Shown: one piece after another, positions 36,065 through 47,753 of the stretch
Position numbering within the stretch: position 1 is the first letter of the stretch
Layout of the letters: each line of letters opens with the position of its first letter
Source: Sphaerolaimus hirsutus
Taxonomy: Eukaryota; Nematoda; Chromadorea; Monhysterida; Sphaerolaimidae
Assembly (NCBI GenBank): GCA_964036195.1
Contig: OZ038460.1
Span: 17,301,504 to 17,365,503 of the forward strand
Reading direction: 5' to 3'
Length of the DNA stretch: 64,000 nucleotides
Made by a program: the position numbers and the translations under genes
The notes under the pieces: generated by a model
Seen by the model: the letters and a program-made list of their open reading frames with translations, nothing else
Databases searched by the model: none
What the model was told of the DNA's origin: nothing

Positions 36065-39000
36065 TCACTGTTTGCTCTTGTAGACGACCGTCTCCAAATG
36101 GTCTCCAATCTTGAAGTAGACGAAGTGGCCCGACGTGTGGCCGACCCGACTGGCGAATCGTGTCCCGATGGCAACGTGCCAATGGGGTCCCCAGGCGGCG
36201 TCGAGGCGCTCTTTGAGGGTCCGTGAAATGGAACAGTAGTCGTAGCCGAGCTGGGGGTTGGGGGTATGTTGGGGGTTGAGTTTGATAAGAATGTCCTGGT
36301 GCCGATCCCAGACCCTGTAAAATGTCAAATGTCGTGCAAAGTGTCAAAAGTCATGTAAAATGCCCTGCAAAATGGCAACCGGCATTTTACAGGGTCTGGG
36401 ACTGCCATCCTAATTATCGGTTTAAAGATTAGAAGATACCGTATTACCTCGAATTACCCCCCCCCCCCTCGAATTAACCCCCCCTCAAAATGGGCTGAGG
36501 AAATGATAAACCCCCCCTCGAAATACCCCCCCCTCCGGAATGATGTACATCATGTATGCAATGTACATGATGTAATTATTACTACTTATTTGCATCGCAT
36601 CTACACTTATACGCTCATTTGTGTACAGATGCACATCTATAGCCCCAATATAACCTATTTTCTCACGTTTATTACCGTTTTTGTGTAAGAAAAACCGTAT
36701 TCTTTACTATGAATTTCACGAAAATTTCTGACGAAATAATAACCCCCCCCTCGAATGACCCCCCCCCCCTCGAATTAACCCCCCCTCAAATTTTGCTGGC
36801 GAAATAATAAACCCCCATGGGGGTATTTCGAGGTAATACGGTATTGTGCTTTATTGTAGCTATTTCGGCGGACCGCATGCTACGCACTTTTCTTAATTAA
36901 ATTTCTCCATCATGATGTCATCATGAATGAAATACATTTTCAATACGAATTGAAATACGTTTCAAAAAGTAACTTCAGGCACAAAACTCGACTCCGCCTT
37001 CTTTAAAAAAATCTGCTTTAAAAAGTATTCTGCTCCCGCGTCATCCACTTGTAAGTAAATTTGGGCGCATACGTTGCGGTTTGCCGAGTATAACTACATG
37101 CTGTCAAGATTTCGAATTCCGACACCTCGTTTTCGAGCAATTTTACGTTTCTTAGGTGTTCTAGAAATTTCGATCCGATTTTCAGTTGACTAAAAACGCA
37201 TTCATAATTCATCCGAAGAATCAACTTTAATCTTTAAACCCCATCCAACCGAAAAAATGGCATCGTCCACTACCTTGACAATCTGTTGAATCATGGAACT
37301 TTTCATGTCACTTTTCATGACCAAAACTGGCTGCAGCCTCGTGGCAAAGCTCTGTGCACCTGCGTTGAATTGATTTACCCGACTAGAAATTGCCAGTTTT
37401 TTACCGTTTCAAAAACGGTTTTTTTAGTGCAAGCATCGAAACCATTTTTTTAATGGTGGCCGAAATTTTTGGGACTTTTAGGTAGGGCTCGAACTCGACT
37501 CGACTCGACTCGACTCGACTCGTGACTCGAGGGTAAAATAGGGTACCGACTCGACTCGGCCGACTCGACCGGAAAAATATCGCCCTGACTCGAGACTCGA
37601 GGTTTTTGCCCGACTCGACTCGAAATTTTGGCAAATTTCGAGTCAGGGTTCTCCATTCAATCATGTCAAAAATATCAATTTTGACATGATTTTTTCAACA
37701 TATTTTCTGAAAATTTTGCGCGCAAATGCACATTTCCACACCACATTCATCATTAATCGTCAAAAATTGGCTTGACATATGTATTCAATGATAAATACAT
37801 AGGATGTTGCTTTCCATTCCTTGCCTGAAATTGTAATTTGCTGGCTGGTTGAAGGATGGCATTTTCTCCTGGTTTTTATTTTCAAATGTTGTTTTATTAT
37901 AAAAACCAAGTAATTAAAATATGTCATTTTTCTATCCCTAGGCTGTTTTTATTTATGGCAATATCAAGAAAGTGAACTTGTGCGACAAAAAGTTATTATT
38001 TTTGCTTTATCTTTATCTAACTTGATATTAAAATGAAATGTTTGCTTTTTACTTCATCAAGTGTGTGGGAAAACATTGGTTAAGAAACCAGTATCTCAAA
38101 TTTCCACAAGCATCCTACCAGAAGATAATACATCCGACTCGAGACTCGACATTTATGCCTGACTCGACTCGATTTTTCACTGACTCGTCCGACTCGACTC
38201 GTCGACTCGACCGGAAAAATTTTGGGGCTGTGACTCGAACTCGAGTTTGAAAATAATCGAGTTTCGAGCCCTACTTTTAGGCCCTGTCCTGAATACGTCC
38301 TTGCCAGTGTGCAATAAGCTGTGAGATGTTGTTGTGGTATATGAAATCCAACCAATGTGATTCCAACCAATGTTTTACACATGCTTCATATCACTTTCAC
38401 GCATTACACATTTATGCATTTCTTCCAAGCTCATTTTAACATAATTTGCACGCCAAAATTCCATTGTTGAAGTAACAAACGTTTGATGAAGAGTGGTATT
38501 TATACGCAACGAGTTGACAAAAATGAATATTTTCGCAGAAATCACCACTTGCCGTCATGCTACCATCAAATTTCCAACAAATAAATGTCCAAAAAGTACA
38601 ACAAAAAAATTAAAAATGGCACCTGGCGTCACAACTTGAGGCGCGGCACCAGTTGGCGCCAGCACAACTGGTGCCAAAGGGGGCAAATCTTGCTCCATTA
38701 CCGGTGCGGGTGCGGTCGCCTGGATGTGGTGCTACTTGGTAAATGCATTGTGTGAAATTGAACCTTTTTATTTTTTTTAAGATTTAGGGCCTAGAATTGT
38801 ACTTTTGGTCAACTGAAATTAAATATAAGTATTTTAAAGTTTCAGTTCATCGAAGCGATTCCAAGGTGCCCTGAACAGCCACCATTTTGAAAAATGCCCT
38901 TCAGAAAACCAACCTTAAGAAAATTAATTTCACCGTGAATGACACTGGGTGTACACACGAACATTATTCAGTTATAAGGGTGCTCCGCTACTGTTCACTT

Positions 39001-40782
39001 GCCCATTTTGTAAAGTGTCAAAATTTGACACTTTTGGTGAAAAAAAACATGCAAAAATCAGGGGCAAGCCAAGTCAATTCTTATTTACTGGTCATTTACC
39101 GCAATCGACTTACCGTAAATCGATTTTTTGACTTATCGACTTTTAGAATCAAAAGCCTCAATTGTCACCTAACCGGTCTGTTAGCGGCAGCCAGTTTCTG
39201 CTTGGCGTAGGCTTTGGCAATTTCCTCTTTGTATGCCTTTTCGATTGCTTCCTTCAGCGCTTTATCAGCATCCTGATTGGGGGGGGGTTATAAGCGTCTG
39301 GCATCAGATAAATGATGTGGGGTTTCGGAAATTAGAAGGGACCTGTTTTGATTTTTGGGAAAAGATCCAATTAAACATCTTTTGGGGCCAAAACCCGTAA
39401 ATCGAAACGAAATTTTTTGAAATTCCTAACCCTACCCTGCCAAACGCGCGTGTAATCGTTGTTATCGTGGTCTTATCGAATTTAACCCAAGAAAATGGAA
39501 GGCACCCTACCCTACCCTACTCCTCAGGGCCGTATCCAGGGGGGGGGCGGGGGGGGCTGCAGCCCCCCCCCCCTTCCCGGAGTGAGACCTGAAAAACACG
39601 GGAAAATGTAAGTTTCGGCACGATTTCCTTTCCTTTAAATTTTTTCTCCATTTCCGTTTTCCGGCAAGTGCAAAAAAATTTCTGTTTCCATTTTCCGGCA
39701 AGTGCAAAAAAAATTTCCATTTCCGTTTTCCGTAAAAAAAATTTTTGTTGACACCCTAGTTGTACCCAACTAGGGTGTCAAATTTCCGGTTTCCGTTTTT
39801 CGCAGACAATTTTTTTTTGTTTTCCGGCTGCTGCTTTTTTCCGTTCCGTTTTCCGGCCACAAAATTTTCCGTTTCCGTTTTTCCGGCTCATTTTCCGTTT
39901 TCCAGCAGAATTTTTTGTTTTTCCATCTTTTTTCCGTTTTCCGGTTCAATTTCCAGTTTTTCCAGCTTTTTTCCATTTTCCACCTCAATTTTCTGCTTTT
40001 CTGCCTATTTTTACCTTTTTCTGGCTCAACTTTCTGTTTTCTGTTAAGCCGGAATTACAGCTCAGTGGTGTTTGATGTGAAATGATGACGTCGTAAAATT
40101 GATTACATCAAAATAGACATAGGTACAGCGTTGAAATTTCAGAATTTGATAGTTCTAGTAAATGTGTAATGTCCTTAAAAAAATAAAAAAAATTAATATT
40201 ATTCACAAGTTATTAATTTTACGTCAAAATTTACACATTCTATGTCAACATTTCACGTCAAACATTTTATGTCACCAAAAAATTTTGACATTAAATTAAT
40301 AACTACTTAAATAATGATTATTTGATAAAAAAAGTTTTGGGACATTACACACAATTACTAGAACTATCTAATTCTAAAATTTCAATGCTGTACCTTTGTC
40401 TATTTTGATGTAATCAATTTTACGACGTCATCATTTCACATGAAACGCCGCTGAGCTGTAATTCCGGCTTTACAGCCAAACTGTTTCATTTTTCCGTTTC
40501 CGTTTTTCCGGCCCCTTTTTCCGTTTTTCGGCCACTGAAATTTTTTTCCCATTTCCGTTTTCCGCCAAGTGCAGATTTTTTTCCGTTTTCCGTTCCGTTT
40601 TTGCCGGCTGGAATTTTTTTTCCGTTTCCATTTTCCGTAAAAATTTTTTTGACACCCTATACCCAACCAACTGCGGTGGCGCCGGCCTCGCCGGGCAGAG
40701 GCACGGGCTTGGAGCCCCACTTGGCCTGCTTCTCGATGTCGCGCTTGCTCGAGCTCACGCTGCCCTGCTTCGACTTGGTCAT
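36065..40782 (-). CDS. LC8-like dynein light chain with N-terminal extension
   Basis: LC8/DYNLL proteins are homodimeric hubs and light chains of cytoplasmic and axonemal dynein. Exons in transcript order: 40,782-40,663; 39,272-39,174; 37,351-37,250; 36,250-36,065. All introns are phase 0 and the product is 168 residues. The last 95 or so align with LC8: PVLVMKSDMKSSMIQQ (LC8 N-strand and start of helix 1), then AAWGPHWHVAIGTRF, then the GHFVYFKIGDHLETVVYKSK end (LC8 has NPTWHCIVGRNFG and HFIYFYLG). The first 73 residues are Lys/Glu/Ala-rich and absent from canonical 89-residue LC8. The first ATG follows an acceptor-like CACACAG, so an upstream coding exon is possible (see 42,890-42,990). Confidence 0.82.
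36296..36408. mobile_element. Family A MITE in the last intron of the LC8-like gene
   Basis: Compact copy with both termini intact: GGTGCCGATCCCAGACCCTG and CATTTTACAGGGTCTGGGAC followed by TGCC. The inner splice-like octamers are both preserved. Confidence 0.75.
36436..36844. mobile_element. TA-flanked MITE, CCTCGAATTA-CCCC family
   Basis: Inverted ends TACCGTATTACCTCGAATTA and TTTCGAGGTAATACGGTA. Third near-complete copy. It lies in an intron of the LC8-like gene next to the family A copy. Confidence 0.75.
37483..38273. mobile_element. hAT-like element, CGACTCGACTCGA family
   Basis: Ends TAGGGCTCGAACTCGACTCG and GAGTTTCGAGCCCTA with the perfect octamer CTTTTAGG on both sides (37,475-37,482 and 38,274-38,281). 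Both ends are CGACTCGACTCG arrays; the middle is AT-rich and non-coding. Intronic in the LC8-like gene. Confidence 0.88.
39771..40659. mobile_element. hAT-like element, TTTCCG family, at a splice donor
   Basis: Ends TAGGGTGTCAAATTTCCG and TTTTTTTGACACCCTA with the perfect octamer TACCCAAC on both sides (39,763-39,770 and 40,660-40,667). On the minus strand this octamer contains the GG|GTA donor of the first mapped exon of the LC8-like gene. A PIF/Harbinger-like MITE is nested at 40,047-40,469. A further TTTCCG-family end abuts on the left at about 39,560-39,758. Confidence 0.88.
40047..40469. mobile_element. PIF/Harbinger-like MITE, AGCCGGAATTACAGC ends, nested
   Basis: Ends AGCCGGAATTACAGCTCAG and CTGAGCTGTAATTCCGGCT. 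Inverted arms run about 95 bases (GAAATGATGACGTCGTAAAA and complement). TTA is duplicated outside (40,044-40,046 and 40,470-40,472). The element at 49,138-50,090 has related ends. Confidence 0.85.
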
Positions 40783-41234
40783 CGACTGTGTGCGCGAGGG
40801 GTTTGTAGTTGTTGTTTTTGTGTGATCTACAGCTTGTGCCGATCATTTTAAGTGTTAAACGGTCCAAATCGGCCCAGAAATGGCTGAGTTATTAACCTTC
40901 AAATTCGATAGACTGGATTGGCCATGTAAAACGACCATATTTTTATCTCGTGACTGGGGGGGGGATATTCGAGAAAATAAAAAAATTGGGTCGTACCCTA
41001 ACCCCAAACCCCAACATACTCGAAGGGCATCAAAATCGGCCAATGTATGACAGAATTTCCCCCGCACCCCCTGAAATTTCCACCCTGAAAAAGAACCCCC
41101 TGGAGGTATTACGAGGAAATACTGTAAATATTAAATAGACACCATATTTAATAGATACCTTGAAATATCCCCAGGGTAAAAATTAATAAAAAAGTGCAAC
41201 AATTAGAGATTTTTAGTGAAAATTGGGTCATTAT

Positions 41235-41831
41235 TAGGGTGTCAAAAATTTTTTTTATGAAAAACGGAAAACGGAAAGGTAAAATTTTTTCACTTTACAG
41301 AAAACGGAAAACGGAAAGGTAAAAAAATTTATGCCGGAAAACGGAAAACGGGAAGGTAAAAAAATTTTACTGAGCGGAAAACGGAAAGGTAAAAAAAATT
41401 GTCGGCCGGAAAACAGAAAATGGAAAAATGAAATGCTGGAAAATGGAAAGCGAAATTTTCATGGAAATGGAAAAAAATAAAGTGAAATTTGCATGGAAAT
41501 GGACAAATTTGCAGAAGGAAAACCTGCATGCAGGTTTTCCTTCTGAAAATTTGTCTATTACCGTGCAAATTTCACATTCTTTTTTCCGTTTCCGTGAAAA
41601 TTTTGCTTTCCGTTTTCCGTTTTCCGGCATTTCATATTTCCGTTTTCCGGCTGACAATTTTTTTTACCTTTCTGTTTTCCATTTTCCACTGAGTGAAATT
41701 TGTTTACCTTTCCGTTTTCTGTTTTCCGGCAGAAATTTTTTTTTACCTTTCCGTTTTCCGTTTTCCGTAAAGTGAAAAATTTTTACCTTTCCGTTTTCCG
41801 TTTTCCGTAAAAATTTTTTTTTGACACCCTA
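41235..41831. mobile_element. TTTCCG-family element, full hairpin copy
   Basis: Ends TAGGGTGTCAAAAATTTT and AAATTTTTTTTTGACACCCTA. The whole unit is a long inverted repeat centred at about 41,528 on AACCTGCATGCAGGTT, with GCAGAAGGAAAACC / GGTTTTCCTTCTG on either side of the centre. No matching octamers flank it. Confidence 0.75.
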
Positions 41832-42159
41832 CTTGTAACATATTCAGACCGTCAGATGCAGAATGCAGAAAAATCCTAGATGCACAAGTGTCTATAAAAC
41901 ATACCGTATTTGCTTGAACAATCCCTCCCCTTGAATAGTTCCCCCTCTAAGAGGTCTACCATGTTTCCTCGGATAAACCCCGCTCAAATTACCCCCAGGT
42001 CTGAGCGAGCTGGGGAAATACAAATAATAAAGCCGCACCCCCAAGGAGGGTATTTCGAGGAAATACGGTGCAGTGCGTTACAAAGGTGAATGTGTTAAAT
42101 ACAACATAAATGAGATCATACAGGAGATACGACAGTTTTATATGGAAAAAATAACCATT

Positions 42160-42600
42160 CATCCCGGCATATTGGCGCCATTTCCGGCGCCATCCGAAAC
42201 CCTGGCGCCGGGCGCCAAATTGGCGCCAGCGAAAATGGCGTCAAGCGCCAAGGGCGCCATGACGCCATTCGAAATAATGGCGCCACAGAAAAGGGCGCCA
42301 TGACGCCATTCGAAATGGCGCCATGGCGCTGGTGCCATTTAAGAACGCCAGCGCCATGGCGCGATTCCATCACTACTTCCGGGTTATAACGGTTTTGTCG
42401 GAATTACAAACACGGAAGAGAGGCAGACAGGCACCTTTAAAAATAGGCCGTCGGGCACCAAGGGTGTCACTTAATAAAATCCCAGGTGCGGCCCTGGCGC
42501 GACTAGTGATGGAACACGTGCCAGGACTTTGGCGCCACAACAAAATGGTTTTACATTTGGCGCTAGCGCCACGACGCTTTTCCATCACTAGCCATGGCAC
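42160..42600. repeat. GGCGCC-rich palindromic element cluster
   Basis: Dense GGCGCCATGGCGCTGGCGCC-like motifs from about 42,170 to 42,365, ending TTCCATCACTA. A second TAGTGATGGAA to TTTTCCATCACTA unit runs from about 42,507 to 42,591. The terminal TAGTGATGGAA links it to the GGTGCC hAT-like family at 24,091. Confidence 0.55.
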
Positions 42601-42889
42601 TTTTCTGGATTTTTTTCCCGAATTTGGAGGGGGGTTAAACAAGTGGTGTGGCTATTTCGAGGTAGGCTTATTATTTAGCCAGAAATTTCTTGAACTTCCA
42701 GTACTTGAAATACCGTATTTTCTTTTTGAGAGAAAAAATTAAACGTACTCATTTATTTATTTTTTCGTGTTTTTCAGAGAGATTAATTTTTTATTTCATT
42801 GTTGAGAGATTTTCCAAGATTATATTTTTTACACTTTCTGAAAACAACCGATTTTTGGAACGCAATATTCAGTTTACAGCAGAGCACCT

Positions 42890-42990
42890 TATGATTTGCC
42901 GTTTGAATTCCCGGCTTCTTTTGCCGTGCTAACTTTTTTGTCGTCTTTAACTACTGCCTTTACATCCTTTTTCGGCGGGCCCATGATTTT
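42890..42990 (-). CDS. Lys-rich coding segment, possible 5' exon of the LC8-like gene
   Basis: On the minus strand, AAATCATGGGC opens MGPPKKDVKAVVKDDKK followed by VSTAKEAGNSNGKS and TAA at 42,890. Two readings are possible. Either it is the C-terminal exon of an unknown gene to the right, or it is the first coding exon of the LC8-like gene. In the second reading, donor AAA|GTTAGC (phase 0) would join to CACACAG|TCGATG at 40,785; GTTAG donors also occur in SMN exon 1 and LC8-like exon 2. No family identity. Confidence 0.4.
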
Positions 42991-43423
42991 TTCAGATTGG
43001 TATGGAGGTCGGCTGGAGGATCGCTTTGGTGAGATTTTTCCCTTTTTATTTTTCTTCTCAATGTTCTTTGAGGACTGGCAGTGGCTCTTTTTGTGGATTT
43101 TATTAAGTTTGTGTGTGAAATTTTGCGATTGACCTAGATGCTTATTTACGAGGACGTAATGAAGATACCGTATTACGTCGAATTATCCCCCCTTGAATTA
43201 CCCCCCTCTAATTTTGCTATCATAATCACCCCCCGTGGGGGTATTTCGAGGTAATACGTTAAATCGATTTGAGTGTCGCTACGCACTGAAAGCCTGCTTA
43301 AGTCCTAAGAACTCCACCGAAAAACGCGTGTCACCTACTACGAAAATGAACATTTTAAATGTGATAACATCAATACATTTTAAATATCATTGGCAGAATT
43401 CTGCCTGTGCAAGATGTAAGTCA

Positions 43424-44134
43424 CAGTGTTGCAAAAACGTATTTACGTTTACCCGAAATACCCGTGTGTTCTGGTATTTATCCTAACGTATACGTATTTG
43501 GAAAATACCGTTACGTATTGTTACGTGTGCCTGACCGAAATACCCGGGTACTAGGAAAAACGTAAAAAAATTCCGATCTGCCGCACGTTCACACGATCAA
43601 TATAGACGCACCACCTGCAGCAAACAAAATTCTCACATCTTTGCAAAAACGTAAAATGTATACCTAGAAAAAGAAAAAAGGATGTATAGAAAAGTGACTG
43701 CACGCATGCAGTTATACATGGAATACTGGCTACATAAATACGCATTTATGGCGGCCCACACGCTAGTTGACACACATGTGTCCACTATTGTGCGTGCCAC
43801 CAATGTGTTCATATGCCAAACACGTGAAGTGGACCGTTTTTGCGGTTTTTAAATATTTTTGGCGATGAATTCTGATGACACGGCGGCTGTGAACAGCACA
43901 AAGTCAGGGCTTGATTGAAGATGATTCGACAGCACATATAAAATACAAGATGCGTTAGGCGAGCAGCCATCGACATCCACTGACATATTAGATTTTTTAC
44001 GTTTACGTTTTATTTGACGTATTCCTCGGTATTTTAAAAATACCTTACGTATTAGTATTTATACTTTTAATTTGGAAAATGTATTTACGTTTATGTTTAC
44101 GTTTTCCAAAAATACCAGTATTTTAACAACACTG
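43424..44134. mobile_element. hAT-like element, ACGTATTTACGTTTACC family
   Basis: Ends CAGTGTTGCAAAAACGTATT and GTATTTTAACAACACTG with the perfect octamer GTAAGTCA on both sides (43,416-43,423 and 44,135-44,142). Subterminal ACGTTTACGTATT phrases. The middle contains a CACACGCTAGTTGACAC fragment. Confidence 0.85.
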
Positions 44135-44142
44135 GTAAGTCA

Positions 44143-44385
44143 CTGGGGTAGTGGGGTGGTACTGGTGCCAGTTTGCCAAATTGAGAAGTGAGGGTAAAAT
44201 GGCAAATGCGAAGTGAAATGAGACTTGAGAAGTGAATTGAGAATAAAATTGGCAAAAGTGAAGTAAAAATAAAAATAAAAAGTAATTTCCAATTTTGCCA
44301 GTAATTGCCAAATTCCTTCTCAATTCACTTCCCATTTGTCATTTTACTTCTCACTTCTCAATTTACGGAACTGACCCCTGGTTTT
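44143..44385. mobile_element. Hairpin MITE, GAGAAGTGAATTGAGAA arms
   Basis: Begins GGTACTGGTGCCAGTTTGCC and ends TTACGGAACTGACCCC. The arms TTGAGAAGTGA and TCACTTCTCAA are inverted. Same general design as the element at 11,456. Confidence 0.55.
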
Positions 44386-44406
44386 AATCGTTCTCACTTT
44401 TATGTT

Positions 44407-44508
44407 AGGCATCCCATTCGGTGTTTACGGCGCAAATCCACCCGCACCTTTGTTTCCGAAGCTCGGCTACGACGTGGACAACGTGTTAAACAACGAAGTG
44501 TAGCGGGA
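44407..44508 (+). CDS. Possible terminal coding exon, gene unknown
   Basis: After a pyrimidine-rich TTCTCACTTTTATGTTAG, the frame reads GIPFGVYGANPPAPLFPKLG, then YDVDNVLNNEV and TAG. The pattern of a proline-rich stretch, LG, then DxVL near the end faintly recalls the C-termini of family III CoA-transferases, but it is too short to assign. No upstream exon of the same gene was found. Confidence 0.3.
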
Positions 44509-45769
44509 GCTGCATCGGTCCGCGAACTAGACTGCCGGACATGGGTGTGAACCAGTTTATGTATTTACATTGATTTGTATTTTCTATACCGACCCTGTTT
44601 GCGGCCATGCTCAAAAATTCGATCTTTTTGTAAAAAATATTTTCAATTGTATAAAAAATTGATCAAAAAATGTACCGGCCAGAAAATAATGAATAAATCC
44701 CTAGATTTGACGTCACGCATTTTCGGCCTAAACTACCCCAACAAATCGCAAAATAAAACGGTTGTTTAATACTGTTATTAGTTGCAGTTTTTACACAGAT
44801 TTTTAACGGCAGGGCCGTTAGCGCAATTTTTTCTTTTGGCAAAATTGCCTCATCTGAATATATATGTTTGTGAATGAATTGCGTGCGAAGTATGCCTAAC
44901 GTAAAAGATAGGAGGCACAATCACAGACTTCATTCTGCCCGATTCGTGTGTGTTTTTACAGACAATGCAGCCACTATTAATTAGCACAAAATTTCCTTTC
45001 CACACACGATCCTTTACAATATTGACAAACAGGGTTTATAGATGGCAGAGTAGCTATTCCAAGAATGTCAATTGCACATGTATAGGGGGTTGACTTTAGT
45101 TTTTAGAGGCTCAGTTTACAATTTAATGTGGAGTTGATGTGTTTTTATAAATTAGGGTTGAATTGACAGGAGTTCAAAAATAAGGGGCTGTGTTGACACA
45201 AGTTGACAAACTAGAGGCTGAGTTAATGGGAGTTGAGTTGATGGGAGTTTGCTCAACCAGGGCTGAGTTTATGGGAGTTGGTAATAACAATACCACTGAT
45301 TTGAAATACCGTATTTCCTCAAAATACCCCCTGGGGGGTGATTGTTTCATGGTGGTCCCGAGAGGGGGGGGGGGTTAAACGAGGGGGGTTTTTCGAGGGG
45401 GGGGGTATTTGTTCACAAGAAATTTTTTGAAAACCAAGTACGAAATTGTCGTCTGAAACGTACGCAGACTTCGAAAAATGCAATTAAGACTGCCATTTAT
45501 AAGGTTCTGTAGACTAATTTTGGTATGTAGATGGTATGTACACTGTTCTAACGTGACACCGACATTGTTTTGACGTGTGTTCTGCAGTACACAGAACACA
45601 AACTACAGTTATTGTCATGTGCGTTCCATTTACACTCAATTTGGGGGGGGGTATTTCGAGGGGGGGGTGATTGTTTCATAGTGGTCCTGAGAGGGGGGGG
45701 TCAAACAAGGGGGGGGGGGGGGTATTTCGAGGGGGGGGGGGTATTTTGAGGAAATATGGTATGCACTCC

Positions 45770-46055
45770 ATTTTGTCTCTACATTACCATAAACCTTTGA
45801 ATTGAACTCCTGGGGTTAAAAAATTAGAAATTATAAAATGATGCATTTTTGGGTTTCTGATTGCACTGATTTGAAATATGCACTACATTTTGACACTACA
45901 TTACCATAACCCTGAATATAAACCCCTGGGGCCAATAACTTTCAATTTGTGAAATGATGCATTTGTGGGTTTTTTATTGAGGTGATTTGAGATATGCACT
46001 CCATTCTGACACTACATTACTGCATCCATGAAATTGAACCCCTGGCCCCAGATTT
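45770..46055. repeat. ~110-base tandem repeat, left block
   Basis: The unit contains ATGATGCATTTGTGGGTTTC, TTGATTTGAAATATGCACTC and TTGAACCCCTGG. The phrase ATGATGCATTT recurs at 45,839 and 45,953. The array resumes at 47,270-47,545 beyond an insertion. Confidence 0.75.
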
Positions 46056-47273
46056 AATTGGGCAGACAAATTTTTGTCCTCCCTGCCCGGCACCTGACAC
46101 GCCGGTCACGCCTGCCAGGCGCCTGACACAACTGTAGCGCCTGCCAGACGTGCCTCACTCGTGCCAGATTTGCCTGAAAAATGGCTAACGAGATTTAATT
46201 GGGAGGGCAATTGCACGTCTGCAGGGCAGAATAAAAAAGAAAACAGATATTCTGCCCTGCAGCCCCAGAGGTGCAGGGTGGGCAAACATTCACGATATTT
46301 TATGGTTGTAATTTTAAATTTAGATAAAAATAAACATCTGAGGATGTCAGATGTAATGAAAAACACATACACGTGGACCACAGGACATGTTGCTCACCTA
46401 GTCTTAGCAACCATCATATTTGTGCACAGTATTTTTGAAATTTGGACAAAAAAATAAATGTTTGTGGCGATGATTTTGGCGATTTTAACCTGTTCCATTA
46501 GATCAGACATTTTACAGGGTCTTATACATGACATTTGACATTTTACACAGACTTTTACATGACACATGACATTTTACAGGGAATTTTACTCTTTACAGGG
46601 CTTTTATACATGTTCTGGGACAGCCCCCAGATGCCGCTCAGCTATCTATCTATCCCGAGGCTAAAATTTTTGCTACCATCTCCTGCCCCTCCAAATCGCT
46701 CAGCAACTATCTAGCTATGTGTAACAAATTTTATCCCACATGGTTATATACCTAATTTTGGCCTATTTTTATATTTATGGCAATTTTGAAATTTTTGGCC
46801 AGCTGCCAAGTTTGCATAAGACGTATGTCCGATTTTTCTTTTTCTTTTTGGGAGTAAAATCCTGCCGGACCCACCCGTCGCGCCAGGCACCTGACAGCCC
46901 GGCACGCAATTGAATCTTGATCTGCCTGGCAGTGGGGTGGCGGCTGTCAGGTGCCTGGCGCGACGGGTGGGTCGGGAGGGATTTTACTCCTGAAAAGAAA
47001 AAGAAAAATTGGACATACATCTTATACAAACTTGGCAGCTGGCCAAAAATTTCAAAATCACCATAAATATAAAAATAGGTATATAACCATGTATAAAGAT
47101 AAAAATGGCGATTACGTAGGTCAAAGTTTTCAAAATGGAGTGAATCTGAGCGGTTCTGGGCAAAAAAAGGGCGGGCGGGCGGGCGAGGGCATGCCTATCC
47201 AATTAAATCTCGAATTGCCAGACACACCGTCATGTCCGCCCTCTCAGGGATAATCTGCCCAATTAAATCTGGG
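46050..47273. mobile_element. Element inserted in the tandem repeat
   Basis: Ends CCCCAGATTTAATTGGGCAGA and CTGCCCAATTAAATCTGGGG are inverted and interrupt the 110-base tandem array. Inside are a family A right half (about 46,500-46,632) and a very long hairpin (46,735-47,100). No coding sequence. Confidence 0.65.
46735..47100. repeat. Near-perfect ~170-base hairpin
   Basis: The arm TATACCTAATTTTGGCC continues through GGAGTAAAATCCTGCC, ACCCGTCGCGCCAGGCACCT and GACAG, and is mirrored from CTGTCAGGTGCCTGGCGCGA to GGTATATAACCATG. The few mismatches suggest a young or conversion-maintained inverted repeat. Confidence 0.75.
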
Positions 47274-47545
47274 GCCTGGGGCCAAAACTTTCAAATTGTG
47301 AAATGATGCATTTGTGGGTTTCTAATTGCATTGATTTGAAATATGCATTCCATTTTGACTCTACATTACTGTAGGCCTTAAATTGAACCCCTGGGGGAAA
47401 AATTAGAATTGATGCATTTGTAGGTTTCTGATTGCGCTGATTTGAAATATGCACTCTGTTGTGATAAATTACACACTCTACCCTCAAATTGAACACCTGT
47501 GTCTAAAAATTGAAATAATGAAATAATGCTTTTTTGTTTTTTTCT
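47270..47545. repeat. ~110-base tandem repeat, right block
   Basis: At least two more units (ATGATGCATTTGTGGGTTTC at 47,304 and TTGATGCATTTGTAGG at 47,410, then a degraded third), continuing the array at 45,770. Confidence 0.7.
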
Positions 47546-47753
47546 TCATAGAGTTAGAACACTGCGAACCCGACAGAAGGTCGGAGGGAATCCTGCTAGT
47601 ATTTTATATCTTAATGACTTTTCAAGAGCTGCGTGTGTGAAACAGACGCAATAACACTTTAATCTCCACTCACAGCGACAGTGTTCTAGTTATAAATTAT
47701 TAACTCCATCTCATTACCCACTGGATGTTCTTCAAAACTGTCAATTCTCGCAG

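Noticed and set aside
37018-37224. 68-residue minus-strand frame between LC8-like exons
   Set aside because: No family resemblance, no matching phase with the LC8 exons on either side, and no codon bias. Probably chance.
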